Source: JACNKJ01 sp964344565
GTDB lineage: Bacteria; Krumholzibacteriota; Krumholzibacteriia; JACNKJ01
Reading direction: 5' to 3'
Assembly (NCBI GenBank): GCA_964344565.1
Contig: CAYFNT010000018.1
Coordinates: forward strand, 14,470 to 78,469
DNA: 64,000 nucleotides
Below, one piece after another: positions 8,085-17,773 of the stretch. Both the position numbers and the translations under genes were made by a program. The notes under the pieces are model-generated. The model was not told where the DNA came from. It worked only from the letters and a program-made list of their open reading frames with translations, and ran no database searches. Numbering within the stretch: the first letter of the stretch is position 1; every line of letters begins with the position of its first letter.

Positions 8085-9883
8085 TAGTAGAAGGGCCAGG
8101 CTTCCTTCTCGATGAGGATGTCCGCCACCTCGCGGCGCAGCGTCACCGTGTTCACGGGATTGTGCTTCACCGTGCGGCGCAGGCCCGCCAGGGTGGTGGT
8201 GAGCATGTCGCCGGCCACGGCCGTGGCGAGCACGTCGCGACCGCGGATCTCGATGCGGTGCATGGCCTCGTTGCAGAAGATCTTCGTGAGCTTGGCCGCG
8301 ATCTGCGCATTCTCGTCCTCGCCCCGGGCGGCCAGCTTCTCGCTGCGCTTCACGGCGGAATCCATGCCGTAGAGATCCATGATCATGTCGGAGAGGAAGC
8401 CGAGGATCTCCTCGTGTTCCATGGGGTTCTTGAGCTTCTCGCCCATCTCCTGGGCCACGGTGCCGAGGCCCAGGAGCACGGCCTTCTTGGCCTTGCCCAC
8501 CAGCTCCTTCTCTTCGGACATGAATCCGTCGTCGGTGTCCTCGTCCATGGAGGGCATGCCCATGAGCTCGTCGAGCAGGGCCTTGGCCTGGGCGAAGACG
8601 GGCAGCTCGCCCTTGGCGCCCTTCTTGAGCATCTCGCCGGCGATGATCATGCGGTTGATCTCGTTGGTGCCCTCGAAGATGCGGTTGATGCGGCTGTCGC
8701 GGTAGAATCGCTCGGCGGCGTACTCCTGGGAGTACCCGTATCCGCCGTAGATCTGCACGGCCTCGTCCACGCAGTAGTCGAGCACCTCCGAGCAGAAGAC
8801 CTTCATCATGGAGCATTCGGTCATGTACTCGCGAACGCCCACGTCGATGGTCTGGGCGTCGTACTTCTCGTCGCTCTTGTCCAGGGTCGAGATGTTCTGG
8901 TCGATGTATCCCGCCGTTCGATAGACCATGGACTGGGCCGCGAAGCAGCGCGCAGCGCCCTCGCCGATCTTGTGCTTGATCATGCCGAAGTTGGTGATGG
9001 GCTGGCCGAACTGATGGCGTTCCTTCCCGTAGGCAACGGCGTCGATGATGGCGTGGATGGCTCCGCCCACGGCTCCCGCGCCGAGCTTGAAGCGCCCGAC
9101 GTTGAGGATGTTGAAGGCGATCTGCGCGCCCCGCCCGATGCGTCCGAGCACGTTCTCCACGGGGACCTTCACGTCCTCCATCACCAGGGTGCGGGTGGAC
9201 GATCCCTTGATGCCCAGTTTCTTCTCCTCGGTGCCGGTGGAGAGGCCGGGCATGTCCTTGTCCATGATGAAGGCCGTGAACTTCTCGCCATCCACCTTGG
9301 CGAAGACGATGAAGATGTCGGCGAAGCCGGCGTTGGTGATGAACATCTTCTCGCCGTTGAGCAGGTAGTGGCTGCCGTCCTCGCTGAGGATGGCCTTGCT
9401 CTTGGCGTTCATGGCGTCGGTGCCGCTGCCGGCCTCGGTGAGGGCGTAGGCGCCGAGCAGTTCGCCCGTGGCCAGTCCCGGCAGGTACTTCTGCTTCTGC
9501 TCCTTGGTGCCGAAGTAGACGATGGGCAAGGTGCCGATGCCCGTGTGCGCGCCGTAGGCCACCTGGAAGCTGCCGCTCTTGGCCAGCTTCTCGGCCATGA
9601 GCATGGACACGGCCTTGGTCTGCGCGAATCCGCCGAACTCCTCGGGGACGTCCACCGAGAGCAGTCCGAGCTTGCCGGCTTCCTTGAGCGTGGCGCCCAT
9701 GGCGCCTTCCTTGAGCGATTCCAGTTCATCCAGCTGCGGCAGGACGCTGCCCTCCACGAAGTCGTAGATGAGCTTGCCGATCATCTTCTCTTCGTCGTTG
9801 AATTCCTCGGGAATGAAGACCTTCTCCAGGGGATGGTCCTCGGTCAGGAATGAACAACCCTTGATGATTCCGTTCTCCGACAT
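8084..9883 (-). CDS. fadE: Acyl-CoA dehydrogenase
   Basis: A 599-residue flavoenzyme catalysing the first (alpha,beta-desaturation) step of fatty-acyl-CoA beta-oxidation. Family signatures are present: QVAYGAHTGIGTLPIVYFG, ALTEAGSGTDAMNAKSKA (FAD/acyl-CoA binding), MEDVKVPVENVLG and QIYGGYGYSQEYAAERFYRD with RINRIFEGTNEINRM. The C-terminal extension of about 200 residues is typical of the long form paired with FadN/FadA in Bacillus-like operons. GAAGGA sits 7 bases before ATG 9883. It is the third gene of the operon, 15 bp after the thiolase. The symbol follows the Bacillus operon convention; the chain-length range cannot be read from the sequence. Confidence 0.93.
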   Translation of the reverse strand: MSENGIIKGCSFLTEDHPLEKVFIPEEFNDEEKMIGKLIYDFVEGSVLPQLDELESLKEGAMGATLKEAGKLGLLSVDVPEEFGGFAQTKAVSMLMAEKLAKSGSFQVAYGAHTGIGTLPIVYFGTKEQKQKYLPGLATGELLGAYALTEAGSGTDAMNAKSKAILSEDGSHYLLNGEKMFITNAGFADIFIVFAKVDGEKFTAFIMDKDMPGLSTGTEEKKLGIKGSSTRTLVMEDVKVPVENVLGRIGRGAQIAFNILNVGRFKLGAGAVGGAIHAIIDAVAYGKERHQFGQPITNFGMIKHKIGEGAARCFAAQSMVYRTAGYIDQNISTLDKSDEKYDAQTIDVGVREYMTECSMMKVFCSEVLDYCVDEAVQIYGGYGYSQEYAAERFYRDSRINRIFEGTNEINRMIIAGEMLKKGAKGELPVFAQAKALLDELMGMPSMDEDTDDGFMSEEKELVGKAKKAVLLGLGTVAQEMGEKLKNPMEHEEILGFLSDMIMDLYGMDSAVKRSEKLAARGEDENAQIAAKLTKIFCNEAMHRIEIRGRDVLATAVAGDMLTTTLAGLRRTVKHNPVNTVTLRREVADILIEKEAWPFY

Positions 9884-9898
9884 CTCGCGTCCTTCTTT

Positions 9899-11080
9899 CT
9901 ACTGCAGGTTCTCGAAGATTCCCGCGGCGCCCATACCGCCGCCCACGCACATGGTTACCATAGCATAACGGCCGCCCCGCCGGCCAAGCTCATAGAGAGC
10001 CTGGCAGCTGAGCTTCGCCCCCGTGCAGCCCAGGGGATGCCCCAGGGCGATGGCGCCGCCCTTGACGTTGGTGATTTCCGGATTCATGCCCAGTTTTCGC
10101 ATTACCGCGAGACCCTGGGCCGCGAAGGCCTCGTTGAGCTCGATGAGGTCGATGTCCTCGAGCTTCAAGCCGGCCTGCTCCAGGGCCTTGGGCACGGCGT
10201 AGACCGGTCCGAGGCCCATGAGTTCGGGCTCGTTGCCCGCCACCGCGTAGCTCACCAGGCGGGCCATGGGCTTGAGGCCCTTGGCCTTGGCGAACTCGGC
10301 CTCGCAGACCATGAGCGCGGCCGCGCCGTCGCTCATCTGGCTGGAGTTTCCCGCCGTCACCGTTCCGCCCTGCTTGAAGACCGGGCGCAGTTTCGCCAGG
10401 GCCTCGAGGCTGCTGTCGGCGCGGGGGCCCTCGTCGGTGTCGAAGGTCACTTCCCGGCTTTCCAGCTTGCCTCCCTTGCCGCTGGGTTTGGTGACATCGA
10501 AGTTCAGCGGCGTGATCTCGCTTTCGAAGAGCCCGCCTTCGATGGCGGCGGCCGCCCGCTGGTGGCTCTGCAGTGCGAAGGCGTCCTGATCCTCGCGGCT
10601 GATGCCGTCCTGCTCGGCCACGCGCTCGGCGGTGAGGCCCATGTTCAGGTAGCTGTCGGCGTAGTCGTCCACAAGCTTCGCGTTGGGACGATACTGGGCC
10701 CCACCCATGGGAATCAGGCTCATGGACTCGCTGCCCCCCGCGATGACGCAGTCGGCAGTGCCCGAGCCCACCTTGAGGGCGGCCAGGTGCACGGCCTCCA
10801 GTCCGCTGGAGCAGTAGCGGTTCAGGGTCATGGCGGTGGTTTCCTTGTTCAATCCACCCAGGAAGACCACCTGGCGGGCCATGTTCAGGCCCTGCTCGCC
10901 TTCCGGGAAGGCGCAGCCGAGGATGAGGTCGTCCACGAAGGCTGGATCCAGGCCGCTGCGCTCCATGAGGCCGGCCACCACGGCGCCGGCCATGTCGTCG
11001 GGACGCACATGCGCCAAGGTTCCTCGGGGCGCCTTGCCCACCGCGGTGCGAGTGGCGGCGACGATGACGGTGTCTCTCAT
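9899..11080 (-). CDS. fadA: Acetyl-CoA acyltransferase (thiolase)
   Basis: A 393-residue thiolase for the last, thiolytic step of beta-oxidation. The active-site cysteine lies in NRYCSSGLEAV (Cys90), the histidine in IALGHPLGCTGAK, and the second cysteine in MVTMCVGGGMGAAG. AGGAGG at 11088-11093 is 7 bases from ATG 11080 but only 1 base from the ATG at 11086, so I use 11080 (MRDTVIV). It lies 11 bp after the stop of the fused dehydrogenase/hydratase gene, in the standard fadN-fadA-fadE order. Confidence 0.95.
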   Translation of the reverse strand: MRDTVIVAATRTAVGKAPRGTLAHVRPDDMAGAVVAGLMERSGLDPAFVDDLILGCAFPEGEQGLNMARQVVFLGGLNKETTAMTLNRYCSSGLEAVHLAALKVGSGTADCVIAGGSESMSLIPMGGAQYRPNAKLVDDYADSYLNMGLTAERVAEQDGISREDQDAFALQSHQRAAAAIEGGLFESEITPLNFDVTKPSGKGGKLESREVTFDTDEGPRADSSLEALAKLRPVFKQGGTVTAGNSSQMSDGAAALMVCEAEFAKAKGLKPMARLVSYAVAGNEPELMGLGPVYAVPKALEQAGLKLEDIDLIELNEAFAAQGLAVMRKLGMNPEITNVKGGAIALGHPLGCTGAKLSCQALYELGRRGGRYAMVTMCVGGGMGAAGIFENLQ

Positions 11081-11091
11081 TTTCATGCCTC

Positions 11092-13482
11092 CTAGTTCCG
11101 CAGCGGCTTGCCGGTCTTGAGGATCGCCTGCATGCGCTCGAGGGTCTTGCGTTCGCCGAGCAGCGACAGGAAGTGTTCGCGTTCGAGGTCGAGCAGATAC
11201 TGCTCGCTGACCTTCTGATGCCCGGTGAGATCGCCTCCGCAGAGGATGGTTCCCACCTTCAATCCGATCTTGCGGTCGTGTTCGCTGATGAATTTGCCGT
11301 CCTGCATGTTGTGAAGCACCGACTCGAGAATCGCGATGCCCGAGCGACCCATCACGGGAATGTCCGTGCGCGGACGTCCCTGCTTGAAGCCTTCCCGCGC
11401 GATGGACAGGACCGTCTGCTTGGCGTCGCCGATGAGCCTCTCCCGATTGATGGAGAAGTCGTCGCTCTCCCGCATGAAGCCCAGGTCCTGGGCCTCCATG
11501 GCGCTGGTGGCCACCTTGGCCATGCCGATGGTCTCGAAGGTCTTCTGCAGGACTGGCAGCAGGTCCTTGGAGTTGCTGTGGCGCTCGAGGTTGCGCAGGT
11601 ACAGCTCCTTGCATCCGCCACCGGCGGGGAGCACCCCCGCGCCCACTTCCACGAGGCCGATGTAGGTCTCAGCGCTGGCCCGGGTGCGCTGTCCGTGCAG
11701 CACGAACTCCGCGCCGCCGCCCAGGCATAGACCGTGTGGGGCCACTACCGTGGGAACCGGCGCGTACTTCAGGGCCATGGTCGCCCGCTGGAAGGCGGCG
11801 ATCATGATGTTGAGATCATCCCATTCCTGCTCCAGGGCTTCCTGAAGCACGAGCATGAGATTGGCGCCCACCGAGAAGTTCTCTCCCTGGTTGGCGACCA
11901 CCAGGCCGTCGAAGTCCTTCTGCACCTCGGCCACGGCCTTGCCCACCATGCCGATGATGTCCGGGCCGAGGGTGTTCATCTTGGAGTGGAACTCCAGGCA
12001 AGCCACGCCGTCGCCCAGGTCCACCAGGCTGGCGCCGGCGTTGCCCTTGACCGTGGCGCCCGCGGCCTTGAGGTGGGCGAGCTTGAGGCGTCCCGGATCG
12101 GTCGCCCGTTCGACATAGTCGCCCGCGGAGGGATCCCAGACCGAGAGCTTGCCGTCTTCGAGTTTGTAGAATCCGGCGGCCTTCTTTTCGAGCATGGTCT
12201 CGATCCAGGCGGGAAGCTCGAGGCCCTCTTCCTTCATGCGGCCGGCGACCTCGGCGAAACCCAGGGCGTCCCATTTCTGGAATGGGCCCAGTTCCCAGCC
12301 GAAGCCCCAACGCATGCCGTCATCGATGGGGGAGGGGTCGTCGGCGATCTCGCCCACGCGGAATGCGCAGTACTGGAAGAGACGGCTGAGCGTGCGCCAG
12401 GTGAACTCGGAGGCGCGGCCCTTGCTGCTCAGCACCGCCGGCAGGCGCTCGGCGACGTCGTCCATGTTGCGGATGGCTTCCAGTTCGGGGAACTTGGCGC
12501 GCTGCTTCTCGCGGTACTCCATGCTTCCGAGGTCCAGGGTCAGAATGACGCGCTTGCCCTCGGCGTCCTTGCTCTTCTTGTAGAAGCCGCCGCCGCTCTT
12601 GTCGCCGAGGTAGCCCGACTCGAGCATCTTCTCGAGCATGGGCGGCGTGGCGAAGATGTCGCGGGACTCGTCGCCCTCACAGCCGTCGTAGACGTTGCCC
12701 GCCACGGCCACGAAGGTGTCCAGGCCCACGAGATCGGCGGTGCGGAAACTCGCACTCTTGGGATGTCCGACGATGGGCCCCGTGAGGAAGTCGATCTCCT
12801 CCACCGTGAGGCCCTGCTCGTCCATGGCCTTGATGGCGTCCATCATGCCGAAGACGCCGATGCGATTGGCCACGAAGTTGGGCGTGTCCTTGGCCACCAC
12901 GATGCCCTTGCCCAGCACGCGATCGGCGAATTCGGTGAACTCGGCCAGCAGGTCGGGGTCGGTGTCGGCGGTGGCGATGGTCTCGAGCAGGTAGAGGTAT
13001 CGGGGCGGGTTGAAGAAGTGGGTGCCCAGGAAGTGGCGCCGGAAATCTTCGTCGAGGCCCTCGGCCATGGCCGTGATGGATATGCCCGAGGTGTTCGAAC
13101 TCACCAGGGTTCCGGGTCGCCGGTGCTCGGCCACGCGGGCCAGCACCGAGCGCTTGATGTCCAGGTCCTCCTTGACCACCTCGACGATCCAATCGGCCTC
13201 GGAGATGCGCTCGAAGTCGTCGTCGAAGTTGCCGATCTCGATGAGTTCGGACAGTCCCTTCCTATAGAAGGGCGCCGGACGCGCCCTCAGGGCGGCCTTC
13301 AAGGCCCGTTCGCTGAAGCTGTTGCGGAATTTCGGATCAGCCGGATCGTCTCCCTCGCCGGGCTTCGGCGGTACGATGTCCAGCATCAGCGATGGAATGC
13401 CCGCGTTGGCAAGGTGTGCCGCGATGGCGCTTCCCATCACTCCACTGCCCAAAACGGCCACTTTTTCGATATTCAGGGCCAC
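11092..13482 (-). CDS. fadN: 3-hydroxyacyl-CoA dehydrogenase / enoyl-CoA hydratase (FadN-type)
   Basis: A 796-residue bifunctional beta-oxidation enzyme. The N-terminal NAD-binding domain has VAVLGSGVMGSAIAAHLANAG and NFVANRIG (residues ~10-330). The C-terminal crotonase domain has HGLCLGGGAEFVLHG and AGVLPAGGGCKEL (~490-700). The dehydrogenase-first order is that of Bacillus FadN, not Escherichia FadB. A GTG start at 13482 follows GGAGG by 6 bases; upstream in-frame ATG codons have no such site. It is the first gene of the operon. A palindrome at 13496-13510, just upstream of the ribosome-binding site, is the likely target of the divergent TetR-family regulator. Confidence 0.93.
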   Translation of the reverse strand: MALNIEKVAVLGSGVMGSAIAAHLANAGIPSLMLDIVPPKPGEGDDPADPKFRNSFSERALKAALRARPAPFYRKGLSELIEIGNFDDDFERISEADWIVEVVKEDLDIKRSVLARVAEHRRPGTLVSSNTSGISITAMAEGLDEDFRRHFLGTHFFNPPRYLYLLETIATADTDPDLLAEFTEFADRVLGKGIVVAKDTPNFVANRIGVFGMMDAIKAMDEQGLTVEEIDFLTGPIVGHPKSASFRTADLVGLDTFVAVAGNVYDGCEGDESRDIFATPPMLEKMLESGYLGDKSGGGFYKKSKDAEGKRVILTLDLGSMEYREKQRAKFPELEAIRNMDDVAERLPAVLSSKGRASEFTWRTLSRLFQYCAFRVGEIADDPSPIDDGMRWGFGWELGPFQKWDALGFAEVAGRMKEEGLELPAWIETMLEKKAAGFYKLEDGKLSVWDPSAGDYVERATDPGRLKLAHLKAAGATVKGNAGASLVDLGDGVACLEFHSKMNTLGPDIIGMVGKAVAEVQKDFDGLVVANQGENFSVGANLMLVLQEALEQEWDDLNIMIAAFQRATMALKYAPVPTVVAPHGLCLGGGAEFVLHGQRTRASAETYIGLVEVGAGVLPAGGGCKELYLRNLERHSNSKDLLPVLQKTFETIGMAKVATSAMEAQDLGFMRESDDFSINRERLIGDAKQTVLSIAREGFKQGRPRTDIPVMGRSGIAILESVLHNMQDGKFISEHDRKIGLKVGTILCGGDLTGHQKVSEQYLLDLEREHFLSLLGERKTLERMQAILKTGKPLRN

Positions 13483-13495
13483 GTCAATCCTCCAA

Positions 13496-13510
13496 TTGAA
13501 TTTCATTCAA
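13496..13510. promoter_or_regulatory. Operator-like palindrome TTGAAT-TTC-ATTCAA
   Basis: This perfect 6-bp inverted repeat with a 3-nt spacer lies 3 bp upstream of the Shine-Dalgarno sequence of the fadN-like gene. The half-sites resemble those of Bacillus FadR (TGAATGA...TCATTCA), and the divergent neighbour is a FadR-like TetR protein. Regulation by that protein is inferred. Confidence 0.55.
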
Positions 13511-13538
13511 CCCCATGGACACACCGAAGTCTCCCGCC

Positions 13539-13552
13539 AGTGGCATGCCACT
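13539..13552. promoter_or_regulatory. Perfect 14-bp palindrome in the divergent promoter region
   Basis: AGTGGCATGCCACT is a perfect palindrome between the fadN-like gene and the divergent TetR gene. It could be a second operator or a promoter-proximal binding site; it has no T tract, so a terminator is unlikely. Confidence 0.35.
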
Positions 13553-13687
13553 CGCAAGAGAAATCTGTAGCAAAGATCGTGAAGAATACTCAGTCCGTGA
13601 CGAATTGATCGTTTTTGCTTACTTTCAGCCAAGCTATAGGATAAGTTCTCACTTCTGCTTGGGATCCAATGCGCGAGGTTAGGTGGG

Positions 13688-14281
13688 ATGGACGCCGCTG
13701 AATGCATCGATCTGAACAACAAACGTGAACGAATTCTAAACGCTGCAATCAACGCTTTCAGCAGCCAGGGATTCTACCGCACACGCATCACCGACATCGC
13801 CCGCGCCGCGAAGGTGGCCGACGGGACGGTGTACCTCTATTTCGAAAGCAAGGAGCAGCTTCTCGCCGCCATCTTCAACGAAAGCATGAAGAGCTTCGCG
13901 GCCAACGACGAGAAGGATGCACGGGAAATGGAGGATCCAAAGGAGCGTCTGCTCCATGTGTTGCGGATTCATCTCCAGAACATCGGCAGGGACCGGCAAC
14001 TCGCCACGGTGTTCCAGGTGGAGATGCGTCACTCCGCGCACTTCATGAAGGAGACCAGTCGCGCCGAACTGCGCGACTACCTCAAGGGCATCCAGGAGAT
14101 CATCGAAGAGGGCAAGGAACGCGGAATGTATCGCGCCGATCTCGATTCCTGGTTCGCGGCGAAAAGCATATTCGCGCTTCTGGACGAAGCCGCCACCAAC
14201 TGGGTGCTCAGCGAGAACGACTACGCCCTCGAGGACGAAGCCGATCGCATCATGGAGTTCATCACGAAAGGAATGAAGTAA
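13688..14281 (+). CDS. TetR-family regulator, FadR-like
   Basis: A 197-residue transcription factor. The N-terminal helix-turn-helix (residues ~14-60; ILNAAINAFSSQGFYRT, ITDIARAAKVADGTVYLYF) is typical TetR. The C-terminal ligand domain (KERGMYRADLDSWFAAKSIFALLDEA) resembles Bacillus FadR/YsiA, which senses long-chain acyl-CoA. It is divergent from the fadN-fadA-fadE operon with about 205 bp between the starts and two palindromes in that gap, which supports a role as repressor of beta-oxidation. AGGTGGG precedes the ATG by 1-2 bases. Confidence 0.85.
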   Translation: MDAAECIDLNNKRERILNAAINAFSSQGFYRTRITDIARAAKVADGTVYLYFESKEQLLAAIFNESMKSFAANDEKDAREMEDPKERLLHVLRIHLQNIGRDRQLATVFQVEMRHSAHFMKETSRAELRDYLKGIQEIIEEGKERGMYRADLDSWFAAKSIFALLDEAATNWVLSENDYALEDEADRIMEFITKGMK

Positions 14282-14388
14282 ACAGAACGGATGCCGTGCG
14301 CCCGCGCGGCAGATCCTTCTCTTCGCGGATATTCCTGCCCCTTCCGCTCCCCTGTGCTACATTGTTCGCCTAGCCCCGCGAGGTGAAC

Positions 14389-16932
14389 ATGCGCCGTCTG
14401 CTTACTCTATGTCTGCTCCTGTCCGCCATGGTCGTTCACGCCGAGTGGACGTGGCCCCCCGACGCGGAGACCTCGGCCCTCGTCGAAGAGAATCTCTCCC
14501 GCCACTACCAATCCGACCGCTTGCGAAGCTGGCTGGAGAGCGCGCCGGCGGACGAGCGCAATGCCATGGAGTTCCTGCTGGCCTGGCTGCCCTCCTCGGA
14601 TCTGGGATCCTGGCCGGCGGACATGCTCATCGAAAACGTGAGGCTGGCCCTGGAGGTCCGCCGTCCCGGCACCGACGAGTTCACCTTCCATGCCTTCGTC
14701 CTTCCCCATCGCGTGAGTCAGGAGCCGCCCTCGCGCTGGCGCCCCGAATTGCGAAACATGCTCGCCGGGCGCGTGGCCGGTCTGGACGACAACGAAGCGG
14801 CCCTCGAGGTCAACCGATTCTGTCGCGAGTGGGCCACCTTCAAGCCGTCCTCCCGTCGGGATCAGCCGCCCCTGACCACCATGAAGCGCGGCATCGGCCG
14901 ATGCGAGGAGGAGACGATCCTGCTCGTCTGCGCCCTGCGCAGCGTCGGGCTGCCCGCACGGCAGTGCTACACGCCCTTCTGGACCACCGGCGACAACAAC
15001 CACGCCTGGGTCGAGGTGCTGGGGGAGGACGGCTGGCACTACCTGGGGGCCTGCGAACCCGACGCCTGCCTGGATCAGGCCTGGTTCACGGGCACGGCCC
15101 GGCGGGCGGGGCTGGTGCTGTCCATCGGATACGGCGAGGCGCCGGTGCCCGAAGCCCTGCGGGGATTCCTCTACCGCCAGACCGGCGGTTCCACGGTGCT
15201 CAACAGCTGCGACGTCTACACGGAGGCCGGGTGGCTGATCGTGAAGGGCCCCGGCGACGAGCTCGAAGCCGAGGCTCCCTGGGCCTGGGTGCACGTGTTC
15301 AACTTCGGCGCGCCCATGGTGCTCGGCCGCACGCGCATCGGCGACGCCATTGCGCTGGGGCCGGGGGACTTCCTCGTCAGCTCGGAAGTGGCCGGCCGCC
15401 CCTGGACGGGCCTGGCCCGCATCGAGCCGGGCAAGACCACCGAACTGCGGCTTCAGCGGGGACACTACCTGCTCGACGGTCCGGTGTGGCTGCGCTATCC
15501 GGAACCCGAGGGCGCCGCCGCCGGCGGATGCGAAAGGGGCAAGGACGATCCGGCCTGGATCGCCCATCGCGAGCGCCTGTCAGAGCGCGACGCCGAGCGC
15601 GCGGGCCGGGCCGAGGTCGGAGAGGCCTGGCGCAAGCTGGCCGAGGAGCATCCCGAAACCGAGGATCTCGTGGCCAAGCTGGAAGAGGCGGGAGCCGCCC
15701 AGGCAGAGTGGGCCGAGGCCGTCCTCGCCCTCTGCTGCGAGCAGCAGTCCCTGGCCCTCGAACTCACCCTGCAGATGGACGTGAAGGATTTCTACGAGAT
15801 CGATCCGGTGGCCCTGGAGGATATTCTCGAGGAGATCATGCCTTTCGCCGAAACCACGACCCTGCCCGACAGTCTATTCGACGAATTCGTGCTCTCGCCG
15901 CGCATTCTCTTCCAGGCGGGAACCATGGACTGGTGGACCGACCTGCCGAGCTTCGCGGACGCCTCGCCCGAGGATCTGCTCGCGCGATTCCGCGAGCGCG
16001 TTCAGAAGGCCGAGGACACCCGGGGCGGCCAGGTGGCCACGCCCGCCCAGACCTGGCGTTCGGGCTGGGCCGATCAGATCTCGGCCCGGGTCTGTCTGGC
16101 CGGCCTGCTGCGCCGTCACGGATGGCCAGCGCGGGTGGAGCGCGGCCTCCAGGGCGTGGACGTCTGGGACGGCGCATGGCGCAGCCTCCTGCCCTTCCCA
16201 CTCGAAGAGGACGAGGAGGAGATCGCTTCCGCTCCCGAAGCCTACCTGGCCGTGGACTACTTCGCCGGCGGCGCGCGTTTCGACAAGATCGAGACCTGGC
16301 GCCAGACCAATCTCAGCCGATTCACCGACGGCCACTTCGAGCCCTGGTACACGGGACAGATCTCCGAAGGCGAGGGCCTGGTTGACTGGGAACTTCCCGC
16401 CGGCCAGTGGTGGGTCTTCGCCGGACAGCGCAACGGCCGGGGCGAGCCGCGATTCGTGTCCCGCGACTTCAAGCTCGCAGCGGGCGACAGCCTGCGCTTC
16501 TCCGTGGATTTCGGGATTCCCCTGGACGAACTCGAAGGGGACGACCTGGTCCGCCGCGAATACGACGCCTCGCGAAAGCTCTACCTGAAGCGCCGCGGCG
16601 AGAGTCGGGCCCTGGGCCGCTTCGCCCCCGGCAAGGCCAAGCTGCTCATCGTGGGGCTCGCCCAGCACGAGCCGACCATCCGCCATCTGGAAGCCCTGGG
16701 AGCGCCCGAAGGTTTGGCGACGATTCCCGTGATGATTCGCGAGAAGGGGCACAAGCCTGGCAAGCGAGCCTGGACCCTCAGCCCTGGCGAGGCGGCGCGC
16801 CGCTTCGGGGTGAAGAATCCCGAGCAGCAGCTGCCGATCAGCATTCTCATCGACGAGAAGGGGGAAACGCTGCTCTGGCTGCCGGGGATGCGCCTGGATC
16901 TTGCCGGGCATCTGGCCACGCTCGATCGATAG
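14389..16932 (+). CDS. Secreted transglutaminase-like superfamily protein
   Basis: An 847-residue protein with a short signal peptide (MRRLLTLCLLLSAMVVHA). A transglutaminase-like domain spans residues ~150-230 with an apparent Cys-His-Asp triad: Cys172 in GRCEEETIL, His205 in NNHAWVEV and Asp225 in ACEPD. About 600 further residues follow with beta-rich segments and no motif I recognise, ending in a module with KAKLLIVGLAQHEPTI and SILIDEKGETLLWL that looks thioredoxin-like in its last strands. Periplasmic members of this superfamily are usually cysteine proteases or peptide-modifying enzymes; the substrate is unknown. GAGG 5 bases before ATG 14389 favours it over the GTG at 14383. It appears monocistronic. 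Confidence 0.75.
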   Translation: MRRLLTLCLLLSAMVVHAEWTWPPDAETSALVEENLSRHYQSDRLRSWLESAPADERNAMEFLLAWLPSSDLGSWPADMLIENVRLALEVRRPGTDEFTFHAFVLPHRVSQEPPSRWRPELRNMLAGRVAGLDDNEAALEVNRFCREWATFKPSSRRDQPPLTTMKRGIGRCEEETILLVCALRSVGLPARQCYTPFWTTGDNNHAWVEVLGEDGWHYLGACEPDACLDQAWFTGTARRAGLVLSIGYGEAPVPEALRGFLYRQTGGSTVLNSCDVYTEAGWLIVKGPGDELEAEAPWAWVHVFNFGAPMVLGRTRIGDAIALGPGDFLVSSEVAGRPWTGLARIEPGKTTELRLQRGHYLLDGPVWLRYPEPEGAAAGGCERGKDDPAWIAHRERLSERDAERAGRAEVGEAWRKLAEEHPETEDLVAKLEEAGAAQAEWAEAVLALCCEQQSLALELTLQMDVKDFYEIDPVALEDILEEIMPFAETTTLPDSLFDEFVLSPRILFQAGTMDWWTDLPSFADASPEDLLARFRERVQKAEDTRGGQVATPAQTWRSGWADQISARVCLAGLLRRHGWPARVERGLQGVDVWDGAWRSLLPFPLEEDEEEIASAPEAYLAVDYFAGGARFDKIETWRQTNLSRFTDGHFEPWYTGQISEGEGLVDWELPAGQWWVFAGQRNGRGEPRFVSRDFKLAAGDSLRFSVDFGIPLDELEGDDLVRREYDASRKLYLKRRGESRALGRFAPGKAKLLIVGLAQHEPTIRHLEALGAPEGLATIPVMIREKGHKPGKRAWTLSPGEAARRFGVKNPEQQLPISILIDEKGETLLWLPGMRLDLAGHLATLDR

Positions 16933-16960
16933 GAGCCGAATGCGAAGGTCTTGAATGCGA

Positions 16961-16988
16961 ATCGCCGGGCGATCCATCGCCCGGCGAT
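16961..16988. terminator. Bidirectional hairpin between convergent genes
   Basis: ATCGCCGGGCGA/TCGCCCGGCGAT forms a perfect 12-bp stem with a 4-nt loop between the convergent transglutaminase-like and small secreted protein genes. It lacks a T tract on either side, so termination strength is uncertain. Confidence 0.5.
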
Positions 16989-17024
16989 AGTGCAAGCGAA
17001 TCGGTGTGACCGGATTCGCGGGTA

Positions 17025-17582
17025 TCAGAATCTTCCCTTGATGTCCGACCAGCTCTGGGCCTCGGCGGCGGTTTCTCCCGAGGCCGTGATGATCAGGCTG
17101 ACGCCATCGTTGTAGAAGTGGCAATCCGGATCGAGTGCGATACCCAGAACACCATCCAGCACGAAGACCTGCGCGTCGTCCACCAGGTCGAGCTGCGAGA
17201 AGAAGTAACTCAGATTCTCCACGGTGTCGGCGCTGTTCTCGTCCTCCCATGCGGCGATGAGGGGCCCCATCCCATCGAAGTGATCGGCGGGATCCTGATC
17301 GTCGACGCCCGTGGACACTCCCATGTCCGCGTCATCGAGAAGGTGGATGTAGAGCACGTTGGTCTCGTCGTCCCAATTGCTGATGTTCTCGAAACGCAAC
17401 TCCACCTCTTCGATGAACCTTCCCTCGAGAACGGTCACATCGATACCCCAGGTGTACCACTTGAAGTGATCGAGGTCCTCGAGGTCCGCCGGATCCGGAG
17501 TGAAGGTGAAGACTTCCGAAGCGCTGATCGTTGCGGCCGTCAATCCCATGAGCGCCACCACCAGGCAAAAGATCTTGCGCAT
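17025..17582 (-). CDS. Small secreted protein with WSxIKxxF C-terminal signature
   Basis: A 185-residue protein starting at ATG 17582 (GAGGA upstream), with a signal peptide MRKIFCLVVALMGLTAATISA. The mature chain is acidic and beta-rich (GIDVTVLEGRFIEEVELRFEN) and resembles a bacterial surface jelly-roll domain, without catalytic motifs. It ends in AAEAQSWSDIKGRF, matching the shared C-terminal signature with an R in place of the usual Leu/Met/Ile. It stands alone between two hairpins. A longer upstream in-frame extension lacks a signal peptide and ribosome-binding site and was not used. Confidence 0.7.
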   Translation of the reverse strand: MRKIFCLVVALMGLTAATISASEVFTFTPDPADLEDLDHFKWYTWGIDVTVLEGRFIEEVELRFENISNWDDETNVLYIHLLDDADMGVSTGVDDQDPADHFDGMGPLIAAWEDENSADTVENLSYFFSQLDLVDDAQVFVLDGVLGIALDPDCHFYNDGVSLIITASGETAAEAQSWSDIKGRF

Positions 17583-17773
17583 GATTCCATCCTCGCTGTA
17601 CCGACGGCCCTCATGGCCGTCGACGGGATTCTGCAATGCGCATTCCCGTTTCCGGCTCACCGCCGAGCGGATGGGGGCATTTCGGATGAGGCGACGTCGA
17701 CGCCCGGAAGGGTCGAAAGGGTCTTTCGCTTCCCCCGTCGAAGATCGTTCAGAAACCAGGTCAATCGACATGG

